Positions 9,501 through 17,023 of a stretch of 37,709 bases of DNA are shown here, in pieces (position 1 is the first letter of the stretch; each line of letters starts with the position of its first letter). Below the pieces are notes generated by a model that worked only from the letters and a program-made list of their open reading frames with translations, did not search any database and was not told the origin of the DNA. The stretch comes from PHAA01 sp040217755 (GTDB lineage: Bacteria > Bacillota > Syntrophomonadia > Syntrophomonadales > Syntrophomonadaceae), in assembly GCA_040217755.1 (NCBI GenBank), contig JBEHWJ010000012.1:1-37709 (forward strand). The letters are read 5' to 3'. Both the position numbers and the translations under genes were made by a program.

Positions 9501-12500
9501 TCCACCGCAGACGGCACCATTACTGAATATCCCATCACCGGTCTGGAGCCCACTACCAAATACACCTTCATGGTAGAAGCGGTAGATACGAGTGGGAACA
9601 AGACCAGCGAAAATCTCGTCTTTGAGCAGTCTACTACCGTATCCGGCCCTACCGAGGGAGCCGGTATTGAGTTCACCATGACCGCTCCGGCCAATGAAAA
9701 TGTCGGCATGAGCGGAAATACGATGCTCAACCGGGTGACAGAACCCTTGCTGGACGCCAATGTAGCCTTTACCTTTAATTTCGTCAAGGACCTGAAGGAT
9801 TTAACCTGGCTTGCCAATGTCGTCTTAGTCAAAAATGACGATGTAAAAAATCCCATCGAGATGGAAGCAGAGTATTTCTCATATACATTCGCGGATGGGA
9901 TCGGAACCTTAAAGCTGGAAGTCCCTCAGGCAATCGTGGATACGGGAGCCAGCTATCAGCTTAAACTCATGTCTTCATTTGCTGCCAAGGATGGCACTAC
10001 CCTGGGTAAGGATTTCATCTGGGAGTTCAACGTAGCGGAAGGGCTTTACGGAATCAAGGACATCGCAGCTGGAGTAAATAATTACAGCGCATTCGAACGC
10101 GCCGCGGACAGATTTTATCTGATGGTGAAATCCGATGGAACTGTTTGGGGCTGGGGTAACAATCTCTACGGCCATTTAGGTGATGGTACGTACCAGAATT
10201 CTGACATTCCCGTACAGGCTTTGAACCTGCAGAACATCGCCAAAGTGGTGGCCGGGGTAAATAGCGCCTTTGCCGTTGATGCTGACGGAGGAGTATGGGG
10301 CTGGGGCTCTAATGAGTTCGGCGAGCTGGGCCGGGGAGAACCGCCAGCAGCCGAAGGTTGGACCCCGGACCGTAGATTAGGAAACGCAACTCCGCAGAAA
10401 ATTGCCGGACTGCCTCCCGTTGTTAAACTGGTTTATGGTTTCAAACGCTGTGTCGCCTTGGATATCAACGGCGATGTATGGACATGGGGATTTAGAACCA
10501 GTGTATATCAGGATCCGTATGGCGTTATAAGTACCGGTACACCGGCCAAGGTACCATTCCTGAGCAACATCAAGGATGTAGCCACCGGATGGAAGACCTC
10601 ATTGGCTGTAACTGCGGATGGAAAAGTTGTGGAATGGTCGGGTATAGATAGTATCCCGGCGGTAGTCAATGGTCTGACCGAAGTCAAATCGGTGGCCATG
10701 GACAGTTTCAATTACACGAAAAACAATATGGCTTTGAAGAAGGACGGTACCGTGTGGTATTGGGGACAGGGTACGATCGTCGTTACTATTCCGGGGCCAA
10801 GCAACCAGTTAGTGGTTGACCTTATGCAAGTAGCGGGTGCAGATGATGTAAAAGAAATCTATACCAAGAGCATGGCCGTTTTGACCAATGACCGTTCGGT
10901 AAGGAGTGTAAATGTTGACTTTGCATCAAAGACCGCGGCCCTTGGCGATGTGATCAGCAATCTAACCGATATTTCCAAGTTAGCGGTTTATACCACCTCC
11001 TCCAGAACCGACCCGGTCTCGGGCGGACTGGCGTTGAAACTGGACGGCACATTGCTGCAATTTGTTGCCGACCTTGTATTGCCCATCGATCCGGGCATGG
11101 ATACGGTAGAACCACCGGTGTGGCCTGGCGAAAGTGCGGTTACCTTCAGCAACCTCACTGAACAAGGCCTGACCTTGAGCTGGAACAGTTGCGGCCAAGG
11201 TATTGCAGCTTATGCAGTCTATAAGGATGGTTTACTGGTCGAGACTCTTCCCGGTAATACCCTATCATATAGTATAACCGGACTTAAGAAAGGTACCGAG
11301 TATACCTTCAAGGTAGAGGCGCGCCTGCCAGGGAGTGTTTTTACGACCAATGGGCCTTCTGCATCAGTAGCAACCTTGACCGACTGGAATCCAACCATGC
11401 TGGGAACCGGTAAGATAGCGGCCGGGGCAGGTCATACGCTTATGATCGACGCCGACGGCCATGTCTGGGCCTGGGGGGCAAATGACTTTGGCCAATTGGG
11501 CATCGGTAACACTGCAGACCAGGTCGTACCTGTCAAGATCGAGGGTCTGACTGGCATTGAAGCCGTAGCAGTTGGGGACAGCCACAGCCTGGCTCTCGAT
11601 AGAGATGGCGATGTCTGGGTCTGGGGAAGGAATGACAAATACCAGCTGGGACTGGGTACGACTGAGAACAGCAGCCTACCGGTTAAACTGGCTACAATTA
11701 GCGGCGTTAACGTAATTTCAGCGGCCGGCAATTACAACCTGGCAGTCAAGAGTGATGGAACCCTCTGGAGCTGGGGTGAAGCCTGCAATGCAAATCTTCA
11801 CTATTCTATTTCCGGTATTGACGGAAAGACACCTGGTCAGATGAAATACGGAACGCCCAGACCCGTTGTCAACTACTATTATGAAAATGTAAAAAGCGCT
11901 GCAGCCAGCCACAGCTTCTACGCCGTGCTTTTTGCCGACGGTACAATTTCCCGCTCCGGTAATTTTATTGACAACGTCGGGGCAGGGACTTACTGGACAA
12001 TGCTATATAATCCAGGGTTGATGGGAGTACAGGCGATCAGTGCCGGTGATGACTTCCTGATGGCCTTGTTGGAGGATGGCCAGGTTGCGGTATTAGGTGA
12101 CAATTCTCAGGGACAGTATGGCAATGGGACCAGGATAAACCCAACTCCGGCCACGGCTGCCGCCTATAAAATGGTAACCGGTATGGATGATGCGGTTGCT
12201 ATAAGCGCCGGCGGCGCTCATGGGTTGGCCTTAAAGGCAGACGGCTCGGTATGGGGCTGGGGGCAGAACGATAAAGGTCAGCTCGGCAACGGCAACATGG
12301 CTACCCAGTTGGTACCGGTTGCGGCAACCGGAGTGACCGGAGTTAAAGCTATTGATGCCGGCAGACTGTACAGTATCGTTTTGGTGGATGATACACCAGC
12401 AAGTATAATGGCTTATGCCTTCGGAGCCAATGATCAGGGGCAGCTCGGAATTGGCAATACCGTTTCGAGTACAACCGCCAAGAGAATTCTGTTTGCCAGC

Positions 12501-14438
12501 TACGTCGATTCGGAAGCACCATCTTTCCCGGCCTGGTCTACAATCTATGTGAATTGGCTGTCAGACAATAGTGCCAAGCTGATCTGGACCGAAGCGATCG
12601 ATAATGTTGGTGTTACTGCCTACGAAATCTGGTGTGATGGCAAAAAGGTCGGTGAGGTTTCAGGAGTAGAGCAGACCTTTACGGTTACCGGATTGATGCC
12701 CGGAGGGGTGTATGAATTCGGAATCAAAGCCAAAGATGCCGAAGGGAACATCAGCGACATGGCAAAGGTGACAGCAACCAGGATCGATGAGACAGCTCCA
12801 ACATGGAGCAACGCCGTCTTGACAGCATCGAACACCACCAAAACAGGCCTGAGCCTAACCTGGAGCGGGGCTGTAGACAACGTTGGTGTAACAGGGTACA
12901 GGATATACAAAGGAACAGTGCTTATAGGAACAGTAGCTGCTACTACCTACGATGTAACCGGGCTTACATCCGGTACAACCTATACCTTTAAAGTAGAAGC
13001 AGGAGATTCGGCCGGCAACTGGAGCACCACCGGTCCAAGCGTTGTAACCAAGACTACAACAGATAATGGTGGATCAGGTGGCGGTGGAACCGGCGGAGGG
13101 TCAGGAACCGGCGGAGGGTCAGGAACCGGGTCGGAAGGTGATCTTAGCGTAGAATTTTCAGCTTCCAAATTGAGTCCGCAGGATACTATTTTGGAATTGG
13201 ATTTCAGCAACGGGATCGATACTTTCCTGCAGGACAACCTGGACCAGATCCGTGTTTATGAGGAATCGACCGGTAAAAGCGTTGACTATTCAAGTTACCA
13301 GTATATTAAACAGGGAACCAATGAACAAGGTGGCAAGGTACGCCGGTTGGTGCTTACCTTTGATAACCTTAACCCAGGTACTACTTATATAATTGAATTA
13401 GGAAAAGATTTTATGGCTAACAATGGCAGTACTCTAGGAACAGCCGAGAGCTATGAGTTCACCACCAGCGGTGCAGCCAGTGGTGGGGGTGAAACAATCT
13501 CAATCGACAGTGAGGGAGGGACCATTACCGATAGTGGTATCACGGTTAAAATTCCAAAGTCAGCATTGAGCAGCGACACCGAATTTAACCTGAGTTTGGT
13601 CAGTAACTCATCCCTGCCAGCATTGGGAAGTGGGCAGATGTTCATCGGTGGTGTGGCAGAATTAAGCTCTGACCAGGACGATGACTTTAAAAATCCGGTA
13701 GTTGTAACCATGGAGTTCGATAAGGATAAGGTGGATCTGGAAAAATATGATCTCAGCCTGTATGTTTGGGACGAAGCAAACCTAAGATGGCTGGCGATGG
13801 ATAATGTCCAGATTGACCTATACGACCAGAATATCAGCGGTGAAACTACCAAAATGGGTAAATACGCAATTATAGCAACTCAGAAGGTTGTCGTACCTAT
13901 GCCAACCGTACCGGTGCAGCTTAATGATATCAAGGGACATTGGGCTCAGAGCTGCATAGAACAGCTGGTAGCTGCGGGGGCTATCAGCGGATATCCGGAT
14001 GGCACATTTGCACCCGAAAAGGGCATTAGCCGGGCTGAATTTGCGACCGTCCTGGTTAAAGCCTTTAAACTGGAGGCCAAAGCGGGCAAAAGCTTTGCTG
14101 ATACCGCTCAGCATTGGGCCAGGGCGGATATTTCCACCGCCAATGCCTACGGAATATTGGGTGGTTATGATAACGGCAACTTTGGACCAGATGACAGTAT
14201 TACCCGGGAGCAGATGGCTGTCATGATTGCAAAGACAATTGGGTTGGCGGCCGGAGCCGGTGAGCTGTCCTTTGCGGACAAGAATCAAATATCAGTCTGG
14301 GCTGCCGATTACGTTGTTGCCGCACATCAAAATCAGTTGATGAGTGGTTACCCGGATAATACCTTCGGACCTGCCCGGGGTACCAGCAGAGCTGAAGCAG
14401 TCACAGTAATTATGAACGCCCTTAAAAAAGCATCATAA
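3570..14438 (+). CDS. giant exported S-layer-type protein with DUF5011, FnIII, RCC1 and SLH domains (3,622 aa)
   Basis: TTG start with AAAGGAG at 3554-3560. Residues 1-38 form a signal peptide: a basic MPRIRKKK stretch, a hydrophobic core and a TASA-A cleavage site. Two DUF5011-type Ig domains follow (about 245-410). Then come about thirteen fibronectin-III-like modules, most opening with 'APxW' (about 572 to 3165), interspersed with Ig/SbsA-like modules holding 'F..N..D.F...NL..IR.Y'. About ten RCC1 repeats ('GxVWxWGxNxxGQLGxG') occur in two blocks, about 2165-2500 and 2607-2975, each probably a beta-propeller. A Gly/Ser/Thr linker (about 3168-3190), another Ig-like module and a ZU5-like segment ('GGTITDSGITVKIPKSAL') lead to three SLH domains (about 3449-3622), which anchor to secondary cell wall polymer. 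Likely a cell-surface adhesin or S-layer-associated protein. The binding target is unknown. A structured attenuator RNA precedes it. Confidence 0.92.
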   Translation: MPRIRKKKHWGKSVSIVLMLALLLGPGGLPMLGTASAADPPVVVNPFVNNGGDVSIDFDVAMAKPPSEIGAQAQFEVIVDGTERVVETVQNAGDAKRIKLVLPTNTKIVGGQVVTVAYTKSDDEAQQIKSLDGGILESFGPLEATNTLKSLAPPTLTADTTSNEVGQAVDLIFTDNAAWRSAVPADGITIDGDVIDEGQYTITAGNINIAADVFAAAGEYTIAVKAVGYSKATVSQAINKTTSGDTTAPVITLSGNAEINLTVGDTFIEPGFTATDDEDGVITDNVDVGGDAVDTNTAGTYTITYNVSDAAGNAADEVSRTVNVSPAPLKDTTAPVITLSGNAEINLTVGDTFTEPGFTATDDVDGDITDNVDVGGDEVDTSSAGSYTITYNVSDAAGNAATERTRTVTVSEEVLAPYTAQQGIGFQLMLTSVPADDIGVKEATATYYANIIKTPYDPSSAIDFDITLTGGGTNTYPEATAETRVFPYIKILDSTKTTVVAEYNGGAGALKYNGFAPVTNGTTFKMVLDANVLAPNTEYYLYIDSDLQNKQTKPVEFGKSVYFNFWTTAASISAPSWASDAVLAVSDVTGTSFNLSWPEAIGAETYKVVVSNTIGGATTNVLDTAISEGTACAVTGLTANRHYDIKVTATNSAGDSSKSLETLMVTTPNKVLFTFTSGVPNSSSRYGFQPDGTVASETTFEKNYAYNGALDPVNTRFLWYLQAGFNNTNARDHVNSFRLFNLTDNEEIALDYGTTDFGSGTGTWPVSGMVESDTGYTLANLITSGDFKVAKIQPGSVWIRFELDIAKYLESGKEYAITIDPQFHTGGNNPNVLGKVYRFEFSTSTSDTQAPTWGSGAAIAASDITSSGFTVNYPAAADNVGVAKYNVTLKAGEAVISSESTDALGKTFAGLNEATEYTVTVEAEDAVGNKSAALSTAISTLRSIPTWGADAVLTISNVMATDVTINWPYSNTPEIVAGYALFVNGKETERFLPTDYYCDLGGLLSSTKYVLELKPFNKQGEFGEALSAMLVTDGGALLTFTTTFAVEEVAGGEYYKNYIVKYPMDSANFRMGWNFSNGLDAFLQKNLAGIRIYEKETGTGILLDKGTAPYPVDTEGALLAGDFGYTKSGGGDQGTGDAKQRLLIFEPSAATLGQFTLGKDYVLEMQPDMVSNNGQNTLGKITTFTFNVAPEDNEAPAWPEGALIEADKVGPESMVINWPSAADNQVLKGYWLTINGGAPIVIDAQTGPTYKLAGLTPDTLYAIRVEAVDAKNNKSVPLATSIRTLAEDKIAPTWPDGSKLTVNNIATDNADLLWTAAYDNVEVVGYKVYNGNVLLKETNALQLHITDLVPATAYVFRIEAADQAGNISSTGPISVIRTLEGEADTEAPQWSGGSQSTSTTFDLSNTYVTLQWPWATDNVAVKGYQVYREGELIATVSDTANTYADTLPLDGKYHNYEIYAFDASGNISLPKGFSVLAGKVPDDLIAPYWPAGNEIIISDFTDKTAVISWSEAMDNKGVQSYLLKRDQLWVVWLNRGEDYPGYFQFTDTERKIWYDLDKLYPLGLTYNHPRANLELVEGVPYSCSVKAFDALGNSSIGGPKLTFYPGTNPTAGSGIAFMLDNVKNSRGTLSSLTGAMNRVDNPTDPQLTTFVFDFAGKLPADYAKGISLYNQATNEAVNLTSENFVYAENGGSSQLTINPGLLTAETTYVIMFAKDFSSSAGIAIGFDLGWEFTTAKADKEIPTWREGAALDVAFPISPMTASLSWPEATDNLQVTQYKVFKGDEVLAVLPGDTRKYRAENLSVATEYTFKVQAGDYLGNWSALLEKMVTTPPASTTPPGWGTGTLSFTDIHSDNVTLNWGAAAGEYAVKEYLVYQNDASEPLATLGSDILTYKAGGLIGETKYTFKIVARDYSGNLSAPLSNDVTTAKDDVNPTWPVNAFLNAKDLKSNSFTLYWPAALDNVGIGHYNIYQGGVLIGSTADGTITEYPITGLEPTTKYTFMVEAVDTSGNKTSENLVFEQSTTVSGPTEGAGIEFTMTAPANENVGMSGNTMLNRVTEPLLDANVAFTFNFVKDLKDLTWLANVVLVKNDDVKNPIEMEAEYFSYTFADGIGTLKLEVPQAIVDTGASYQLKLMSSFAAKDGTTLGKDFIWEFNVAEGLYGIKDIAAGVNNYSAFERAADRFYLMVKSDGTVWGWGNNLYGHLGDGTYQNSDIPVQALNLQNIAKVVAGVNSAFAVDADGGVWGWGSNEFGELGRGEPPAAEGWTPDRRLGNATPQKIAGLPPVVKLVYGFKRCVALDINGDVWTWGFRTSVYQDPYGVISTGTPAKVPFLSNIKDVATGWKTSLAVTADGKVVEWSGIDSIPAVVNGLTEVKSVAMDSFNYTKNNMALKKDGTVWYWGQGTIVVTIPGPSNQLVVDLMQVAGADDVKEIYTKSMAVLTNDRSVRSVNVDFASKTAALGDVISNLTDISKLAVYTTSSRTDPVSGGLALKLDGTLLQFVADLVLPIDPGMDTVEPPVWPGESAVTFSNLTEQGLTLSWNSCGQGIAAYAVYKDGLLVETLPGNTLSYSITGLKKGTEYTFKVEARLPGSVFTTNGPSASVATLTDWNPTMLGTGKIAAGAGHTLMIDADGHVWAWGANDFGQLGIGNTADQVVPVKIEGLTGIEAVAVGDSHSLALDRDGDVWVWGRNDKYQLGLGTTENSSLPVKLATISGVNVISAAGNYNLAVKSDGTLWSWGEACNANLHYSISGIDGKTPGQMKYGTPRPVVNYYYENVKSAAASHSFYAVLFADGTISRSGNFIDNVGAGTYWTMLYNPGLMGVQAISAGDDFLMALLEDGQVAVLGDNSQGQYGNGTRINPTPATAAAYKMVTGMDDAVAISAGGAHGLALKADGSVWGWGQNDKGQLGNGNMATQLVPVAATGVTGVKAIDAGRLYSIVLVDDTPASIMAYAFGANDQGQLGIGNTVSSTTAKRILFASYVDSEAPSFPAWSTIYVNWLSDNSAKLIWTEAIDNVGVTAYEIWCDGKKVGEVSGVEQTFTVTGLMPGGVYEFGIKAKDAEGNISDMAKVTATRIDETAPTWSNAVLTASNTTKTGLSLTWSGAVDNVGVTGYRIYKGTVLIGTVAATTYDVTGLTSGTTYTFKVEAGDSAGNWSTTGPSVVTKTTTDNGGSGGGGTGGGSGTGGGSGTGSEGDLSVEFSASKLSPQDTILELDFSNGIDTFLQDNLDQIRVYEESTGKSVDYSSYQYIKQGTNEQGGKVRRLVLTFDNLNPGTTYIIELGKDFMANNGSTLGTAESYEFTTSGAASGGGETISIDSEGGTITDSGITVKIPKSALSSDTEFNLSLVSNSSLPALGSGQMFIGGVAELSSDQDDDFKNPVVVTMEFDKDKVDLEKYDLSLYVWDEANLRWLAMDNVQIDLYDQNISGETTKMGKYAIIATQKVVVPMPTVPVQLNDIKGHWAQSCIEQLVAAGAISGYPDGTFAPEKGISRAEFATVLVKAFKLEAKAGKSFADTAQHWARADISTANAYGILGGYDNGNFGPDDSITREQMAVMIAKTIGLAAGAGELSFADKNQISVWAADYVVAAHQNQLMSGYPDNTFGPARGTSRAEAVTVIMNALKKAS
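4302..4817 (+). repeat. tandem 258-bp in-frame duplication encoding two DUF5011 domains
   Basis: Copies at 4302-4559 and 4560-4817 are offset by 258 bp (86 codons) and are nearly identical over the first ~110 bases, differing mainly at third positions, with more divergence towards the end. This encodes two consecutive Ig-like domains opening DTTAPVITLSGNAEINLTVG. The DNA similarity is far higher than among the fibronectin modules of the same gene, which suggests recent duplication or gene conversion. Confidence 0.85.
13091..13126 (+). repeat. two exact tandem copies of an 18-bp unit in the Gly-rich linker
   Basis: CGGCGGAGGGTCAGGAAC occurs twice in direct succession (13091-13108 and 13109-13126). 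It encodes GGGSGT-type repeats of the flexible linker between the last fibronectin-like module and the C-terminal wall-anchoring part. Such a perfect in-frame repeat could change copy number by slippage. Confidence 0.85.
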
Positions 14439-14455
14439 AAAAGAATTCTCCCGGC

Positions 14456-14486
14456 AAATCCCCTGGCTTAAAAACCAGGGGATTTT
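14456..14486 (+). terminator. intrinsic terminator of the giant surface protein gene
   Basis: AAATCCCCTGG (14456-14466) pairs perfectly with CCAGGGGATTT (14475-14485) around an 8-nt A-rich loop and runs into a short T tract. It lies 17 nt after the stop codon. The following 14487-14700 contains one more short hairpin (CGATTA/TAATCG, 14514-14532) and no gene that I can support. Confidence 0.85.
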
Positions 14487-14733
14487 GCATTAGGGACCAA
14501 GGTCTAAAGGCTGCGATTATTTCCCGTAATCGACATCGTTCTTGCTGAGATGAATAGATTAGATCGAATAAGTTTGGCAAAATTGAGCAGCGTTCAGAAA
14601 ACAAGCGGACAGGGGCGCAGCCACTTGGTAAGATAGAGGAAGCAGCAAAACACAAAACAAAGGGGCGATTCTTTATTCATATGGATACGAGGGAAGTGAT
14701 CCTATAAAAAATGTATCATCACGCCACATCGCC

Positions 14734-15768
14734 ATGGCGTTTACAGGCAGCTTTTTGGGAGCCGGTTTTGTGTCCGGACAGGAATTGACCCAATTTTTCG
14801 CGGTATTCGGAAGTTATGGACTGCTGGGGATGCTTTTGGCTGTCCTGATGCTCTTTATGTTGAGCTGCTTGGTCATGAAAGTAGCCAAACGAACAGGAAT
14901 CACAGAGTTCGACAAAATCATTGTAGAAAAAGAAATTCGATGGCTTCGGGTGATATTTGGCGGGGTATTTATTTTTTTCCTGTTCGGGGTTGTAGTTGTC
15001 ATGACGGCGGGAGCCGGGGCGCTGCTGCATCAGGCTTTTGGCATCCCGACCATCTTGGGAAATTTACTCATGGTTATCTGTTTGGCGGTACTGGCCCTGT
15101 GGGGAGCTAAAGGGGTAATAAGTGTATTTAGTATTACAGTTCCTCTCTTGATTGTGGTGGCAATGATTACCGGTGTTCTATCCTTTTTCTATATTGGTGG
15201 AAGTAATATGTTTGCCCGGCCCTTTTCCGGGGCCAATCCATTGCTTGGGAATTGGCTGTTTGCCACGATTGCGTTTGTATCTTATAACATGATGGTAGCC
15301 ATATCGATACTTGTGCCTATCGCCTCTAATGTAAAAGATGAAAAGGTTATCGATAAAGGAATACTTCAGGGGGCGGTGCAACTGATCATCGTGTTCGTAT
15401 GTATTTTGCTCCCCTTGATTTTAAATCAAGCCATGCTGGCCGGGGCCGAGCTTCCAATGCTCATGCTGGCTGAAAAAATAGATCCGCTTTGGGGAATAGT
15501 ATATGCAACCCTTTTGCTGTGCGGAATTTTTGGAAGTGCGTTGGCCTGTCTTTTTGGAGTAACCGTCCGCATCAAGAAAATCGCCAAGAATATCAAGGTC
15601 CGCACCCTGATACTGACGTTGTTGGTGATGGCTTTCATGGGAAGCATGGCCGGCTTCAAAGAACTGATAGCAACTGTGTTTCCGGTCTGCGGCTATATCG
15701 GTTTCTTGGCGATGATTGGTATTGTTCTGCATTATTTATCTTTAGTGAGGGTATCTGCATCGAAATGA
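14734..15768 (+). CDS. YkvI-family membrane transporter-like protein
   Basis: The 344-residue product opens MAFTGSFLGAGFVSGQELTQFF, a signature of the YkvI-like branch of the APC/LeuT-fold transporter superfamily: the unwound first helix with GxG and 'SGQE'. About ten hydrophobic segments follow. The substrate is unknown. Homologs, as I recall them, carry a few more N-terminal residues of the form 'KNVSSRHIA', and exactly these are encoded in frame just upstream (14707-14733). No ATG, GTG or TTG exists there, however. GAGGGA at 14689-14694 would suit an ATA codon at 14704. ATG 14734 has no ribosome binding site, so the true start may be non-canonical. The gene ends 45 nt before the MoaE-like gene and is probably co-transcribed with it. 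Confidence 0.8.
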   Translation: MAFTGSFLGAGFVSGQELTQFFAVFGSYGLLGMLLAVLMLFMLSCLVMKVAKRTGITEFDKIIVEKEIRWLRVIFGGVFIFFLFGVVVVMTAGAGALLHQAFGIPTILGNLLMVICLAVLALWGAKGVISVFSITVPLLIVVAMITGVLSFFYIGGSNMFARPFSGANPLLGNWLFATIAFVSYNMMVAISILVPIASNVKDEKVIDKGILQGAVQLIIVFVCILLPLILNQAMLAGAELPMLMLAEKIDPLWGIVYATLLLCGIFGSALACLFGVTVRIKKIAKNIKVRTLILTLLVMAFMGSMAGFKELIATVFPVCGYIGFLAMIGIVLHYLSLVRVSASK

Positions 15769-15813
15769 GGGAGTCAAAAGTCCAACTCGTAAAATAGTGA
15801 GGAGTGTTGATCC

Positions 15814-16227
15814 ATGGCTGCTCAAAACGGTAAGAAGGCATCCCCATCGGTCGATGAATGGCTCCGGGAAGCCAAGGCGCATCCGCTGGCGGTCCAGGAA
15901 GGGATGTTCTTGATCCATAACGGCATAGTGCGGGAGACGCCCAAAGCCCAGGTGCGCCAGGGGATCGATGACGGTTCCACGGTAAAGGGAATGGAATTCA
16001 CCTATGATGCCGCCAAGGTGGATGCGGTGATTGCGGAAACCTATGAGATGGAGGGCATCTTCTATGTGAAGGTATGGCTCAATGAAGGCCGGCTGGAGGT
16101 TGGTGATGACATAATGTATGTGCTTATTGGCGGCGATATCAGGCCCCACGTTATCGATGCCCTGCAATTCCTGGTTGGTAAAATCAAAAACGAATGTGTC
16201 ACTGAGATAGAGCAGAAGTCGCAATAG
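15814..16227 (+). CDS. MoaE-like molybdenum cofactor biosynthesis protein
   Basis: This 137-residue protein carries the core pattern of the large subunit of molybdopterin synthase. 'GIVRETPKAQVRQG.DDGSTVKGMEFTYD' matches the 'GAvR..ndGr.V.gLeYE.y' part of MoaE, and 'VWLNEGRLEVGDDIMYVLIGGDIRPHVIDALQFLVGKIKNE' matches the second half. MoaE with thiocarboxylated MoaD inserts the dithiolene sulfurs into precursor Z. The Lys in 'VGKIKNE' aligns with one catalytic Lys of E. coli MoaE (K119), but the usual C-terminal 'WKKE' is replaced by 'VTEIEQ'. The protein may therefore be a paralog with altered function. No moaD, moaA or moeA is nearby. GAGGAGTG at 15798-15805 supports the start. Confidence 0.75.
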   Translation: MAAQNGKKASPSVDEWLREAKAHPLAVQEGMFLIHNGIVRETPKAQVRQGIDDGSTVKGMEFTYDAAKVDAVIAETYEMEGIFYVKVWLNEGRLEVGDDIMYVLIGGDIRPHVIDALQFLVGKIKNECVTEIEQKSQ

Positions 16228-16258
16228 CCATCAGGCTGGCCCGGCAGAAATAAAATTG

Positions 16259-16284
16259 GGGCAGGGGAACTGGACCCCCTGCCC
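16259..16284. terminator. bidirectional terminator between the MoaE-like and CotF-like genes
   Basis: GGGCAGGGG (16259-16267) pairs with CCCCTGCCC (16276-16284), a perfect 9-bp stem between convergent genes. On the minus strand it is followed by AATTTTATTT. On the plus strand the T tract is poor. Confidence 0.75.
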
Positions 16285-16302
16285 TTCTGAATTTGGCCGG
16301 CT

Positions 16303-16566
16303 TTACGGCATCTGTTGCTGCATAGTGGAGAAGCTTTGCTGAATCCGGGTAAGTTCTTCCTGCGGGGCCGGGGCCACCTTATACCAGCCCTTCTGGTTCA
16401 TCACATCGAAGATCTGTTTTTGATGATCCAGGGTTTGATTGAGAAGGCCGCTGAAATGCTGCCTTACTTGCGGATTGGCACTTTCCAGAACGCCACTGGT
16501 CAGCATGCTGGCCGCCAGTTTATGTTCGTATAAGAGGATACCCATCCATTCCATATCTTTAGCCAT
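16303..16566 (-). CDS. CotF-like spore coat protein
   Basis: The product (87 aa) begins MAKDMEWMGILLYEHKLAAS and is mostly helical, rich in Gln, Met and His: a small ferritin-like two-helix bundle of the spore coat CotF family ('LYEHKLAA...H...LNQTLDHQKQIFDVMNQKGWYKV'). The C-terminal 'KGWYKVAPA' is characteristic of short Clostridia CotF-like proteins. AAGGAGG lies 1 nt before an upstream ATG and 7 nt before ATG 16566, so 16566 is the better start. It follows a related gene by 13 nt and forms a two-gene operon with it. Expression late in sporulation is expected from the family, but no clear sigma-E or sigma-K promoter could be recognised. Confidence 0.8.
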   Translation of the reverse strand: MAKDMEWMGILLYEHKLAASMLTSGVLESANPQVRQHFSGLLNQTLDHQKQIFDVMNQKGWYKVAPAPQEELTRIQQSFSTMQQQMP

Positions 16567-16579
16567 TGTCATTCCTCCT

Positions 16580-16783
16580 TTACTGCATCGTGGTGCGACC
16601 GGATACCAGTGAAGCCGAACTCTGGATCGCTTGCCGGTGCTGGCCGCTCATATTCTGGATGAGGTTCTTGACCTGGGGATCGGTACACTCGCTCATGGCG
16701 TGATTGCACGTCTTCTGGATCGCCTCGAAGATCTTGCTGGAATCCTCAAGGTACAGAAGTTCCCGGGTGGAAAGTTGATTCAC
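16580..16783 (-). CDS. small CotF-related spore coat protein
   Basis: From a GTG at 16783 the 67-residue product begins MNQLSTRELLYLEDSSKIFE. 'LSTRELLYLED' followed by Cys- and His-containing helices ('QKTCNHAMSECTDPQV') matches the short companion of CotF-like genes in Clostridia. A strong AAAGGAGGTA lies 7 nt upstream (16791-16800). It is the first gene of a two-gene operon with the CotF-like gene. The partner arrangement supports a coat or inner-spore role, though the exact function is unknown. Confidence 0.75.
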   Translation of the reverse strand: MNQLSTRELLYLEDSSKIFEAIQKTCNHAMSECTDPQVKNLIQNMSGQHRQAIQSSASLVSGRTTMQ

Positions 16784-17023
16784 TAAAAACTACCTCCTTT
16801 TATTGATCTAATCTTTAGGATGTGCAAAAAATATCTCGATATGCAAAACGGTCAAATAATGAACGAGTATCCCCCGGTCCATTGTCATACCGTCTTCTGT
16901 AAAGCTCCAATTACCAGGATTTGCGTATTTATGGCGGGTACTTAAATACTGTATACACTCTACAATACACACCGAATTACGTTATACTTTTATGTGATAT
17001 TCGACAACTGAGGAGGCAGGCAA

